This document shows positions 22,151 through 30,515 of a stretch of 64,000 nt of DNA, piece by piece (positions within the stretch are counted from its first letter, which is position 1; each line of letters starts with the position of its first letter). Source of the DNA: Cristatella mucedo (taxonomy: Eukaryota > Bryozoa > Phylactolaemata > Cristatellidae); contig WPIO01000069.1 in NCBI GenBank assembly GCA_009760855.2, positions 188,001 through 252,000 of the forward strand, in the 5' to 3' direction. The notes beneath the pieces were generated by a model that worked only from the letters and a program-made list of their open reading frames with translations, made no database searches and had not been told where the DNA came from. Made by a program: the position numbers and the translations under genes.

Positions 22151-23449
22151 ATGGCACCGCTCTCCGCCGAGGAGGTCATCGCCCGACTTCGCCGCGCCAG
22201 CAACACCGCGCCGGGGGCCGATCGCCTGGAGTACCGCCATCTGCGCCTCGTGGACCCTGGCGGCAAGCTCGTCACGACCATCTTGAACGGCTGCCTCCAC
22301 TTCGGCGATGTCCCGTCTGCCTGGAAATCGGGGTTCACCATTGTGATACTCAAGAACGGTGACCCGAGGCAGCCGGGCAACTTCCGGCCGATTACCCTGC
22401 TCCCGACGCTCTACAAGCTACTGTCGGGATGCCTGGCCTCCAGGCTGAGCAAGCAGGCGTGCGCGGTCCGCCTGTTGTCACCCCAGCAGAAGGGCTTCGT
22501 TCCGGGCACCGAGGGCTGCCTCGAGCAGTCCTATCTCGTCGAGAGCGCCTTCGAGGAGGCAGCCTGCCGCCAGGGTCGCCGCGACATTTTTGCAGAGTTC
22601 CTGGACCTGCAAAATGCCTGCGGGAGCTTCCCTCACGTGGCTCTGCTACAAGTGCTGCGGCATGTCGGCCTCGATGAGGCGTTCTGCACCTTCGTGGAAC
22701 GCCTCTACGTGGGCTCGACTCTGGAGCTGAGCTTGAACGGCGATAGCCTGGCGCCCTTCACCACCTCTGCTGGAGTCCGCCAGGGTGACCCTCTGTCGCC
22801 TATCCTCTTCGATCTGGCGATGGAGCCGGTCATCCGGTGGATCACCAGCCACGCCTACGCTGGCTTTCGCCTGGGCAACTCCTGCCTCAGCGTGTGTTTG
22901 CTGGCGGATGACCTGGCGCTATTCGCGGAGTCGGAGGAGGGCCTCCAGTCGCTCGCGTCGGCGGCAGAGGACGCAGCGTTCGCGCTCGGCCTCCTCTTCA
23001 GGCCAGAGAAATTCAGCGTGATCGCCCGACGAGGTTCGCGCGCCATCCCGGCCTCGATCACGCTTCAGCTGCGGCACGTCCCGGAGCTCCCCGAGAGCTC
23101 CTGCATGCAGTATCTGGGAGCCCCGCAAGGGCTCGGGCAACCTCGGGCTGAGATAGGGCAGGCCTGCGACTCCTTCACGAGGGACATCAACCTTCTCAAG
23201 GCCTGCCTTCTCGCCCCGTGGCAAAAGCTCGACGCCTTGCGGGCGTTCCTGCTCCCGGGGCTCGACTACCTATGCCGCGCACGCATGGTCACTCGGGCAG
23301 CTCTGAAGCCGGCCGACAAGGCACTGGTCGACTTGTTCAGCTTCGCGTGCGGCCTGCAGCGCTTTGCATCGGCGCATTTTCCATTCGCTCCGCGCGCCTC
23401 AGGCGGCCTTGGCTTTGTCCGCTTCTGGAGGAACGCCGCGATCCTGTGA
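22151..23449 (+). CDS. RLE element ORF2, reverse transcriptase domain
   Basis: A 432-codon open frame. Fingers motif PGNFRPITLLPTLYKLLSGC (about residues 77-96), palm motif A FLDLQNACGSFPH with its Asp, motif B SAGVRQGDPLSPILFDLAME, and motif C LLADDLALFAE with the catalytic DD (about residues 256-257) are all present, so the catalytic residues are intact in this copy. The thumb follows with PGLDYLCRARMVTRA. The ATG is internal; the natural protein began further upstream in ORF2. It would prime cDNA synthesis at a nick made by the downstream endonuclease. Confidence 0.85.
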   Translation: MAPLSAEEVIARLRRASNTAPGADRLEYRHLRLVDPGGKLVTTILNGCLHFGDVPSAWKSGFTIVILKNGDPRQPGNFRPITLLPTLYKLLSGCLASRLSKQACAVRLLSPQQKGFVPGTEGCLEQSYLVESAFEEAACRQGRRDIFAEFLDLQNACGSFPHVALLQVLRHVGLDEAFCTFVERLYVGSTLELSLNGDSLAPFTTSAGVRQGDPLSPILFDLAMEPVIRWITSHAYAGFRLGNSCLSVCLLADDLALFAESEEGLQSLASAAEDAAFALGLLFRPEKFSVIARRGSRAIPASITLQLRHVPELPESSCMQYLGAPQGLGQPRAEIGQACDSFTRDINLLKACLLAPWQKLDALRAFLLPGLDYLCRARMVTRAALKPADKALVDLFSFACGLQRFASAHFPFAPRASGGLGFVRFWRNAAIL

Positions 23450-24555
23450 GCGACCCAAGCGTGCAGGATGCTAAGCTCGCCGGACAGGTCTGTGTCAGAC
23501 GTCGCACGCCACCGCCTCGTTAAGGCCATCGCCTTAGTCGGCGGCATGCCTGGCTCTGACGAGGAGCAAGCTAGCTTCCTCAGTCAGGCAGTGGTAGGCC
23601 CTGGAAACAGGGTCGGCCCGGCTTTGCTCTGGGCCCAGGCACGAAAGTGCCTTATCAGCCTGCGAGCCTGCCTCGACCTGACCGGCGACGTAACGACCGT
23701 GGCCGTCGCCGACCTCAAAGCGCTGGAACACACCATCGTTCCGTGCTTCATGGTGTCCAAGCTCCGCGAGTTCGCTCGCCGAGCTGAGGGCAGAGCCTGG
23801 GCCGAACAGCCCCAACAAGGCAGGGTTAGTCGCTGCTTGGCGTCGGACCAGTTCGCGATCCACAGCCACTTCCTGTTCACCGGCACAGGGCTTTCGTTCG
23901 GCTCGTGGCGCTTCGCCTTCCGAGCTCGACTCTACGTGCTCCTGGTTCGGGCGGCGATATCGCGCTCGCTTCCCGGGGTGCAAACTAGCTGTCGAGTGTG
24001 CGGCTACTCGAACGAGTCAACCTGCCACGTGCTGAGCCACGGCCGACCCATGCTGTAGCGATCACAGCCAGCCACAACACCATCCTGGGCCGCCTGATCG
24101 CTGCTCTCCCTGAGCGTGTGCGAGACCTTGTGTCCGTTGGGCGATGCCACCCCACCGCTGGCAGGCCGCCTCTGAAGCCGGACCTCATCATCGACAACGG
24201 CTCGGAGGCAGTCATCGTCGACGTAACGGTGCCCTTCGACAACGACGCCGATGTGCTCTGCGTCGCGGCCCGGGCGAAAGTTGACAAATACGTGGGCATC
24301 GCCAACTCCCTGCTCTCTGGCGGCCACAGGTCGGCGGTGTTAAGGCCGTTTGTGATCAGCACACTCGGCAGCTGGTTCCCTGGAAATGAGGCCTGCCTCG
24401 GTGACCTTGGCGTTCCGCAGAGCCAACGCGTGACGCTTCGGCGGCTTTGCGTGTCGGACGCCATTACCGGGTCCGAGACCGTGTGGACCCTGTTCCGAAG
24501 CCGCGAGTCGCGGGTTGCACCCGCGGCTCCGGCCGGTCAGGGTACCCCGGCGTAA
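23450..24555 (+). pseudogene. RLE element ORF2, C-terminal zinc motif and restriction-like endonuclease
   Basis: Two overlapping open frames (23,468-24,058 and 23,998-24,555) separated by a shift carry, in order, TGDVTTVAVADLKALEHTIV, the zinc motif CRVCGYSNESTCHVLSH (about 23,995), and the endonuclease core KPDLIIDNGSEAVIVDVTVP (about 24,178-24,235) with PD and a second Asp 13 residues on, plus a downstream KVDKY lysine. This is the R2/NeSL-type PD-(D/E)XK-like endonuclease that nicks the target. The shift separates it from the RT, so this copy is inactive. Confidence 0.8.
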
Positions 24556-24676
24556 ATTGTTAAATTTTCCAGGTACCTAATAAATCTTTCAACCTGGCAC
24601 AGGGGCGACCGCGATCATGACGGCGGTGCCTCCAGGACCATTGCACATCGGTCGGGCTGACGCCTGCGATTGCCCC
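24556..24676 (+). other. RLE element 3' untranslated tail
   Basis: Shared with 5,010-5,112 and 53,340-53,460: CTTTCAACCTGGCACAGG, GCGACCGCGATCATGACG and GGTCGGGCTGACGCCTG. It ends TTGCCCCAAAAA, immediately followed by AT-rich viral sequence. In the R2 group such tails bind the RT to start target-primed reverse transcription. Confidence 0.65.
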
Positions 24677-24709
24677 AAAAATTTTACCGTTAATCATTTT
24701 CTCCTATAT

Positions 24710-25378
24710 TCAATTAAAAATAGTTATTAATTGTTTACCTGTGTTATCAACATACCAAAATCTTCCTTCAGATTCTGTTTTAGTTAGATCAATAACACAA
24801 TAACTATATCTATTCCTTGTACAAGAATTCACCCAATCTCTAAACTGTTTCTTATCAATATCACCGACATATGAATCATGAATGTATTCTATATCAGTAT
24901 TATTCTGTTTAAAGATTATTATCATATTTATTTTGTTTCTTATTTCTCTTCTAGGAATATTAGTAAATCCTTGAGCAAGATAAAATATATTCAAACCTTT
25001 ATGTCTTCCTCTAGTAAAATAATCTAATATCTTAGATTGATCTTCTGTCATCAAATCATCTAATACAACAACATTCTTACAATTCTTATAAGAATCAACT
25101 TCTGGCATCGACTCAATTCCATTAACCCAAACAAATGCAGGCTTTTCTTTAGTCATTGACATAGGACCACGATATAACTTTTGACCTAAACTTGAAGCAA
25201 CAATAGTACATGTATCATAATTAACTTCTCCATAAAATATCCAATTCATTACTAACTGTGATTAACCTGTACCACTTGGTCCAAGCACTAATGCTCTAAT
25301 TGGTACTTTGGGTAATGGTTCTTTATGTCCAGTATCCACATCTTGTCCAAAATTGAATGGTTTAACTTGCAAAGTCAT
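24710..25378 (-). pseudogene. FtsK/A32-like genome-packaging ATPase, element B
   Basis: The ATG at 25,378 is preceded by TATTATAATATAGAAAAA. The N-terminal part contains RALVLGPSGTG, a Walker A P-loop, but the codon that should be the invariant lysine is TAA (25,264-25,262). The same frame continues with SQLVMNWIFYGEV, Walker B NVVVLDDLM (about 25,060), then DYFTRGRHKGLNIFYLAQGF, a sensor-like block typical of A32-type ATPases, to the stop at 24,710. This enzyme would pump viral DNA into the capsid. The stop sits exactly in the catalytic site, so the copy cannot make a full ATPase. It diverges from the zinc-protein gene across 21 bp. Confidence 0.85.
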
Positions 25379-25399
25379 TTTTTCTATATTATAATAGAT
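25379..25399. promoter_or_regulatory. 21-bp divergent promoter between ATPase and zinc-protein genes
   Basis: The two start codons (25,378 minus; 25,400 plus) are separated by only 21 bases reading TTTTCTATATTATAATAGAT. On each strand a TATAG/TAATAG motif lies within 6 bases of the ATG, matching the start-proximal motif found across this element. Confidence 0.6.
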
Positions 25400-25792
25400 A
25401 TGAAAATATATTGTTTGAAGTGTAAAAAACAAACTGATGCACTCCATGAAGAGTATCTAGAAGTAGATAGTACGAAAGGAATGAGAATAATGCTTAAAGG
25501 TATTTGTAATAGTTAGGAGTTAAAGTTTGCTAAATTGAGAACAACAGTTGGTTCTGGAAGAATACAAAACAAATCTGGATCTGGAAGAATACAAAACAAA
25601 TCTGGATCTGGAAGAATACAAAACAAATCTGGTTCTGGAACAATACAAAACAAATCTGGATCATCTGTTCCAACTCCTGCTTTACTTGCTGCAATATCAA
25701 ATACACTTAGTAAAAAATTCTCAGGTAGTAAAGATAGATATAGTGGTTCTGGAGATAAAATTGCAGAGCTAAAAAGACTATTGAACAATTAA
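25400..25792 (+). pseudogene. Small zinc-ribbon-like protein with SGSGRIQNK repeat tail
   Basis: Begins MKIYCLKCKKQTDALHEEYL and continues MRIMLKGIC, a pattern like the DUF5679 small zinc proteins of large DNA viruses (CxxCK..T, later K.GxC). A TAG at 25,514-25,516 falls where the second cysteine pair would be. The same frame stays open to 25,792 with four copies of SGSGRIQNK and a basic, helical end (KDRYSGSGDKIAELKRLLNN). Whether the tail belongs to the same protein or is a separate one, perhaps a core-protein-like peptide, is unresolved. Confidence 0.5.
25550..25657 (+). repeat. 27-bp coding minisatellite, four units
   Basis: Four head-to-tail units of GGATCTGGAAGAATACAAAA plus CAAATCT, encoding SGSGRIQNK with one unit reading GTIQNK. 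The units differ by only one or two bases, indicating recent slippage or selection for a repeated linker. Confidence 0.85.
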
Positions 25793-26174
25793 AAAAAAAG
25801 TAAAATCATCACCTTTGACTGATATAGAAATAAATAATTATATAAAAGAATTAGATATAAAAATTTAGAGGTGTCTTTGCAAGAGATGAACTAACAAAAC
25901 GATTAAGAAATGAATGTCTTATTTGTAATACTGGTGAATCAGAAAAAGCAATATATCACAGGGTAGCACTTAAAAAAGAAGGAAACAAATGTTTTTACTT
26001 TGATTCATTTGGTGCGCCACCAATGCCTGAAGTTATAAAATATTTTGGTGTTATACTAACATTTCAGAGTTTAAGTTACAAGAATATAATCAAACAGATT
26101 GTGGAAGGTGTCTAATCTTCTTAAAACTAATGCAAGAATCGGATTTTGGGTCGACAATGGAATTATTAATTTAA
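25793..26174 (+). pseudogene. Adenovirus-type cysteine protease (C5/Ulp1-like), element B
   Basis: Translations in shifting frames give NFRGVFARDELTKRLRNECL (about 25,860-25,920), the YHRVAL segment with a candidate catalytic His, FDSFGAPPMPEVIKYFG (about 26,000-26,050), and QTDCGRCLIF with a candidate catalytic Cys (about 26,093-26,120). This order (RGVF..DEL, H, DSFG.PP, Q.DCG..CL) is that of the maturation protease encoded by Polintons, adintoviruses and adenoviruses, which cleaves structural proteins. At least two frame breaks are visible, so the gene is dead. Confidence 0.75.
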
Positions 26175-26203
26175 TTTAAACATTTTCTTTCCCTTGTATA
26201 GAA

Positions 26204-26700
26204 ATGGAAACGGAGAATAAAAAATTCGTTGTACTTAAAAATGCTGCAATCGTAATTCCTAAAGGAAAACAAGCATGTATTTACATTGAAGAGAAAATTA
26301 GTAAAGATTCTAAGCCTTACTTCAATGCATGGATTATATTACAGAAGATATGAGACCCGTACTTGAAGATATTGCTAATAGAGCAAGTATGGAGCTTGAA
26401 TTTAGTGGATATGATATGAGTGCTCGTTCATATATTGGTATTAGAATTGCATTTTGTAATAAACCAAGTATCTTCTTCAATCAAAAGAATAAACAAATTA
26501 AATTTACTATTGTTGCTGAAAAAATTCAAAAATTTGGAAATGACTTTACTGTTACTAGAATTTTAGATGGATGATATATTACTAAAGAATTTTATAATTT
26601 TGAAGAAAGACTTAACTTTAGATTGAAGATTGATCAAGTTAAAGTTTATAATATAGATAAAAAGCAATCAGAGGATAAATTCAATCCTGCAGATTATTAG
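26204..26700 (+). pseudogene. Conserved-looking viral protein of unknown function
   Basis: The ATG follows CTTGTATAGAA. The first 40 codons read METENKKFVVLKNAAIVIPK; a shift near 26,325 and a TGA at 26,572-26,574 break the rest, which includes SARSYIGIRIAFCNKPSIFF and FTVTRILDG. Beta-strand-like alternation is evident, and about 165 codons is too short for a double-jelly-roll capsid protein. It lies just after the protease, where small capsid proteins often sit in related viruses, but I do not recognise it. Confidence 0.45.
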
Positions 26701-26830
26701 ATATATAAAACAAAAATAGATAAACATAAAACAAAACAAAAATTAGATTACATCTTTTTTTTACTTATAGACAACATCTTATCAACAAAGTTTTAGCATA
26801 ATTAGTTTTTTTATTTATACTTGTTGGATT

Positions 26831-27510
26831 TTAAACTTTATCTTTTAAGAATTCAATTGCAAACTTGCTGTCTAAGATACTACCACCTATTCCTAAACCT
26901 AATTTTGCCTTTGCTGTCATAATGGCAACAACCGTTTTTGCATCCTCATGAACGTAATTTAATTGTTTAGGATCTAATGCAATACGAGCAGCTGATTCTG
27001 CTAAAACTAAATCAGATAAATTTCTTATTTCAGTTGTTTTTGGTTCAGGATCATTTGATGTCTCTGTATATGTGTGGTCCTAAATTAAAGCACGTGCATC
27101 CAAATCATTCACTCCAGTGTAACCCTGTTCCATTCTTTTTTTAATTGAGTACCTGGCCCGGCAAAACTGTACTTTCCTGTATTGTTAAAAGATCCACCTG
27201 GAACATTTTCAGAATGAAAACTTTTAGGAAGAGGAAGATGAAACTCTCTTCCACCAGATAATTTGTTTACTATATCTACGATGCCAGAACTTTGTTTTCT
27301 ATTCGCTCTTAGTTGTTTAAGAGAAATATTCAATTGCAAGCCTTTATTAGCTCCTACTTTTTCTATTCTTTTTAGTTGTGTTTGTGTGACTAAAATTGGA
27401 ATACTACCAGAAAGATCTGAATGTTTAAGTCTTATTGATATTGGTTATGTTGAACTATGAATTTGTTTTACTTGATGATCTGACAATGATAGCTTTGCTT
27501 CATGATGCAT
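26831..27510 (-). pseudogene. Structural-type protein with LSxxQ repeats and a phospholipase-A2-like motif
   Basis: Start ATG at 27,510 with TATACTATTGAAAT upstream. The N-terminus has repeated short blocks (KLSLSDHQVKQI; VTQTQLKRIEKVGANKG; LNISLKQLRAN) of the kind seen in minor structural proteins of Polinton-like viruses. Further on, YSFAGPGTQL resembles the calcium-loop YxGPG of parvovirus-type phospholipase A2, and in another frame a downstream LDARAL..DHTY block sits where the catalytic HD..Y would be, with a TAG at the expected His. A shift at an A-run near 27,145 separates the two. Start and blocks are seen; the PLA2 assignment is moderate. Confidence 0.5.
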
Positions 27511-27540
27511 ATTTCAATAGTATAATAAAATAATTTAAAC

Positions 27541-27585
27541 AGATAATAAAATAGTTAGATACAGTGATTTCCAATTGCTACAACG
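27541..27585 (+). repeat. Relic of the HNH gene 3' end
   Basis: About 45 bp (AATAAAATAGTTAGATACAG, then TGATTT..AATTGCTACA) match the last codons and stop of the HNH-AP2 gene at 28,506-28,550. It indicates duplication of this segment or an earlier endonuclease copy that was deleted. Confidence 0.7.
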
Positions 27586-27914
27586 TTGTTTTTAATACCT
27601 CGGGTTTTTTGTCCGGCGTAAAAAGGGTAGACAACAACATTGTATTTTTCTTTTCGTCTAAAAATTTATTATATCAATATCACCAGTTCCAATTTTTCTA
27701 TTCGCTTTCAATTGTTCAAGTTCTAATTTCAATTCTAAGCCACTACCATTTGATCTACTTTTTTTATTTCATTTAGTTGAGCTTGAGTTACAAGCAAAAA
27801 AGTAGGACCCATTAAATTATAATGATTAGGACTGATTGAAATTGTTTTATTAGAACTTTGAATTTTTTTTATTATGTCATCTCATAGAGATAAATATGCT
27901 ATTTTATAAATCAT
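27565..27914 (-). pseudogene. Paralog of the preceding structural-type gene
   Basis: Start ATG at 27,914 follows TATTATATAGAAA. IKKIQSSNKTISIS and LLVTQAQLNEIKKVDQ repeat the KLSLSDHQVKQI / VTQTQLKRIEKV pattern of 26,831-27,510, showing a tandem gene duplication. Several stops are present. It lies between the HNH gene (27,950-28,536) and a 45-bp relic of the HNH 3' end (27,541-27,585). Confidence 0.5.
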
Positions 27915-27949
27915 TTTCTATATAATAATAATAATAAAATATTTTAAAC

Positions 27950-28536
27950 ATATAAAAAATAGTATACAAAAATTTCTGATAGTGAAATTGATAATGTTGA
28001 AGAATTTAGAGAGAGAGTGATAAATTTATTAGCCTGCAATGCATTCACCGGCAGGTTTGTCTGGAAAGTTGATAGAGGTTCGAGAAAAGCTTTAGAAGTA
28101 GCAGAAAAAATTGATAAATATGGATATAGAATCATTAGAACTGATAGAAGGATTATCTCGCACATAGATTAGCTTGGTTAATATGTAAAAATGAAATACC
28201 TACTTTTCAAATAGATCACATTAATCTTGATAAATTAGAAAATAGATTAAATAATTTAAGAGTTGCTACTCATTCTGAAAATATGAGCAATAGAGAAAAA
28301 CGAGAAGGATTATCTTCAATGTTTATTGGTGTAGATTGGTATGAGAAATCGAATAAATAGAGAGCATCTATTCGACTAGATGGAAAAAGTAAACATATTG
28401 GCCTATTTTCTAATGAGGAGGATGCTGCAATCGCGCATGATATGATGGCAATTAAACACCATCTAGAATTCGCAAGACTTAATTTTACTTATACATTAGA
28501 TGATGATAATAAAATAGTTAGATATAGCGATTTTTA
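27950..28536 (+). pseudogene. HNH homing endonuclease with AP2 DNA-binding domain
   Basis: The translation shows FTGRFVWKVDRGSRKALEV, YGYRIIRTDRRIISHI, then in a second frame FQIDHINLDKLENRLNNLRV with ATHSENMSNR: the HNH core (IDHIN, N..NLR.AT) of intron- and virus-borne homing endonucleases. The C-terminal AP2-like part has MFIGVDWYEK, a TAG at the expected Trp, then RASIRLDGKSKHIGLFSNEE and DAAIAHD. A shift near 28,167 and the internal TAG make it a pseudogene. It is probably a parasite of the virus. The gene ends 4 bp from the convergent membrane-protein gene. Its start codon is unclear. Confidence 0.8.
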
Positions 28537-28539
28537 ATT

Positions 28540-29266
28540 ACTACATCTCTTTTTCAATTCTGATAACAATTTTTTAACCTCTATCAATTTCTTCAGGTGT
28601 TGCATCCCTTGAATAAAGAGTACTCAATAACATTGCACTCTCACTTTTATAATCGCATGTTTTCTTTCCTCCGAATTTACTTGCTTCTACTTGTTGTGTT
28701 GCGTTTTTTAATTCTGGAGAGTAATCAACTCCTCCGTTCTCTACAAGTGCTCTTCTTTGATCTTGATAATCTAAACGATTTTGTACTTCTTATTGTTGTA
28801 CTTTACCACTAACATCTATATCAACACCTCTATCAATTAGTTTTACCATTTTCTTTAAATCAGTAATAGCATTTGTAAGTCTTTCACCTTGCAAGGTTAA
28901 TGCCTACATCCTTTGCTCGTGTGTTTTCATAGGCGGTCTTTTACCAGTAAACATTGCAGTATTCACTAACTTTTTTATTAAACTTGCAACAGCTACTGCT
29001 ATTGAAATACCTGTCCCAATACCTCCAATAATACTAGCAATTAAACCTACGAGTGCTGGAATAGCAGGAAGAAAACCTCCTGATCGAACTTCTAAAAAGT
29101 TCTTAGACCAAGATTTAGGATCTAATTGTGAACTATCCCAATTAACTTCCATTCCAAACACTTCACTTAGATATTCTTTTGGAGCCCAATACCAAGGATA
29201 ATTATCCTTTTCTGCAGCAAGTAAAACATCAATAATTGCAAGACCTATTTCTAGTGATTATATCAT
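28540..29266 (-). pseudogene. Hydrophobic minor structural/membrane-type protein
   Basis: The ATG at 29,266 follows AAATAAA; the third codon is TAA. The next part reads YPWYWAPKEYLSEVFGMEVN and WSKNFLEVRSGGF, followed by a strongly hydrophobic Gly/Ile/Ala-rich helix (LPAIPALVGLIASIIGGIGT, about 28,990-29,070) and a basic stretch. After a stop at 28,904 the frame continues with helical, charged sequence to 28,540. One glycine-rich amphipathic/membrane helix after a GGF motif is typical of membrane-active minor capsid proteins; this assignment is inference. Confidence 0.5.
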
Positions 29267-29271
29267 TTTAT

Positions 29272-29639
29272 TTAGTCCTTTTTGTCTGACATTGTTTTCC
29301 AGAATACCTGTCCATATTTACCACTAGTAATATTATCTACTATTCCTTTTATAAATAAAGATAAATCAACTATTCCTGTGAAACCAGATAGAAAGCCGCC
29401 TAATACATTTGCATCTACTCCAATAACTTTAAGAGATTGTAATACTTTAGGAACAGCTGTTGCAATTTTTTCAGATGCTTGTAAAGATAATCTTGCTGCT
29501 AGTTTTGGTAATAATTTTGTAACTGCTTTTTACCTATTTTTGTTGCAGTCTTAACACCATTTAACACTTCTTTAGTTGTTTTAGTTCCTTCTTTTAAATC
29601 TTCTTCTACACCTTTACCTTTCTTTACTTTTTTCGGCAT
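29272..29639 (-). pseudogene. Basic-to-hydrophobic small protein (MPKKVKKGKG), element B
   Basis: Starts MPKKVKKGKGVEEDLKEGTK at 29,639; the frame then breaks near 29,525 and similarity of composition continues in another frame (ARLSLQASEKIATAVPKVLQ, GGFLSGFTGIVDLSLFIKGI) to a TAA at 29,272. Basic N-terminus plus amphipathic helices. It diverges from fibre gene 1 with only 10 bp between start codons. Function unknown; probably structural. Confidence 0.5.
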
Positions 29640-29649
29640 ACATTATATA
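29640..29649. promoter_or_regulatory. 10-bp divergent promoter between MPKK gene and fibre gene 1
   Basis: The interval ACATTATATA separates the minus-strand ATG (29,639) from the plus-strand ATG (29,650). It holds a single TATATAAT core readable in both directions. Such spacing leaves no room for ordinary leaders on either mRNA. Confidence 0.6.
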
Positions 29650-30513
29650 ATGGAAAAAGTTAGAAAAGTCAATGGTAATATTTATACTAATCTTGATGCA
29701 AATAATAATAGACTAACTAACTTAGGATTTCCTGTTAATAATGGTGATGCTATAAGACTAGATTATGCTCTTTGTACAAGTGCTGGTAATAATATTAATA
29801 GTAATCCTTCAGAAGAAATAGCAAAAGTATCAGCTCTAACTGATTTGTTACCAAAGAGTGAAGCAGTAATGAAATCACTATTGAATTGTAACAATGTTTA
29901 TGGTATATCTGGTAACTCTGCTGATGGAACTGTATACTCAGATTTAAGACCTTATAAAGTAATAAACTATGGATTACTAAAAAGTATGACATCAGTATTT
30001 CAAGGTAAAGCAATGTCAAGTATCGATATGGGAAATAAGAATATTATGAATGAACAAGTTTCTGATGTAACATCAAAACAATATGTTGATACTAATAAAC
30101 AAGTAAAATTTAGTTAATTAGGTTTGAATGGTACTTATCCAAGTATATTGTATCTTGATATGTTAGGTTCAAGTATTACTGCAAAGAGAAGTACAGGTAA
30201 TGCATTTCAACCTCAACAAATTCCACCTGGTGATATACCTGTTGTTGCAGCTACTGGAAAAGTTATTGCTTACAATACTAATCTTAAAACATTCTTTCCA
30301 GGAGTGTTACCTAATTTTAGTATGGTATCTAACATTATGTATGCAACTAATAAAACTAATTCTTATCTAGAATTAACTAGTGATAATACTTATGGAGTAA
30401 GTGGTACAGTAGTTTTAATAATTAACATTGATGGAACATGTAGATATGCTATTGATAAGCTTACAGTTGCTAGTGGAATTATTTTTATAGATTTTATTGT
30501 TAGTATTGTATAG
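29650..30513 (+). pseudogene. Fibre-like gene 1
   Basis: Begins MEKVRKVNGNIYTNLDANNN, then LTNLGFPVNNGDAIRLDYAL, the first of the repeats (N-L-G-x-P-x-N-x-x-D-A-x-x-x-x-Y) shared by all genes of this cluster and by phage and viral trimeric fibres. An in-frame TAA at 30,115-30,117 follows SDVTSKQYVDTNKQVKFS; the frame then stays open for another 130 codons with a beta-rich, Ser/Thr/Asn-rich C-terminal part. It would make a host-contact appendage; no receptor can be inferred. The terminal TAG (30,511-30,513) is part of the TATAG motif of the next gene. Confidence 0.6.
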
Positions 30514-30515
30514 AA

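Larger units (their letters stand above)
18560..24676 (+). mobile_element. RLE-type non-LTR retrotransposon, most complete copy (copy 2)
   Basis: A GC-rich element with 5' repeats (19.1-19.75 kb), an ORF1 with CCHC knuckles, and an ORF2 with C2H2 fingers, RT, a CCHH-type motif and a PD-D endonuclease, ending in a conserved 3' tail at about 24,676. The RLE and the zinc fingers place it with the R2/NeSL-type early-branching elements; the added gag-like ORF1 is unusual for that group. Frameshifts and stops interrupt both ORFs. The 5' boundary is approximate. Confidence 0.8.

Noticed and set aside
22646-23224. Minus-strand frames opposite the RLE reverse transcriptase
   Set aside because: GC-rich shadow frames of the RT coding strand, which carries all RT motifs.
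29282-29554. Plus-strand 90-codon frame
   Set aside because: Antisense of the minus-strand MPKK gene; no independent motif or start-proximal TATAG.
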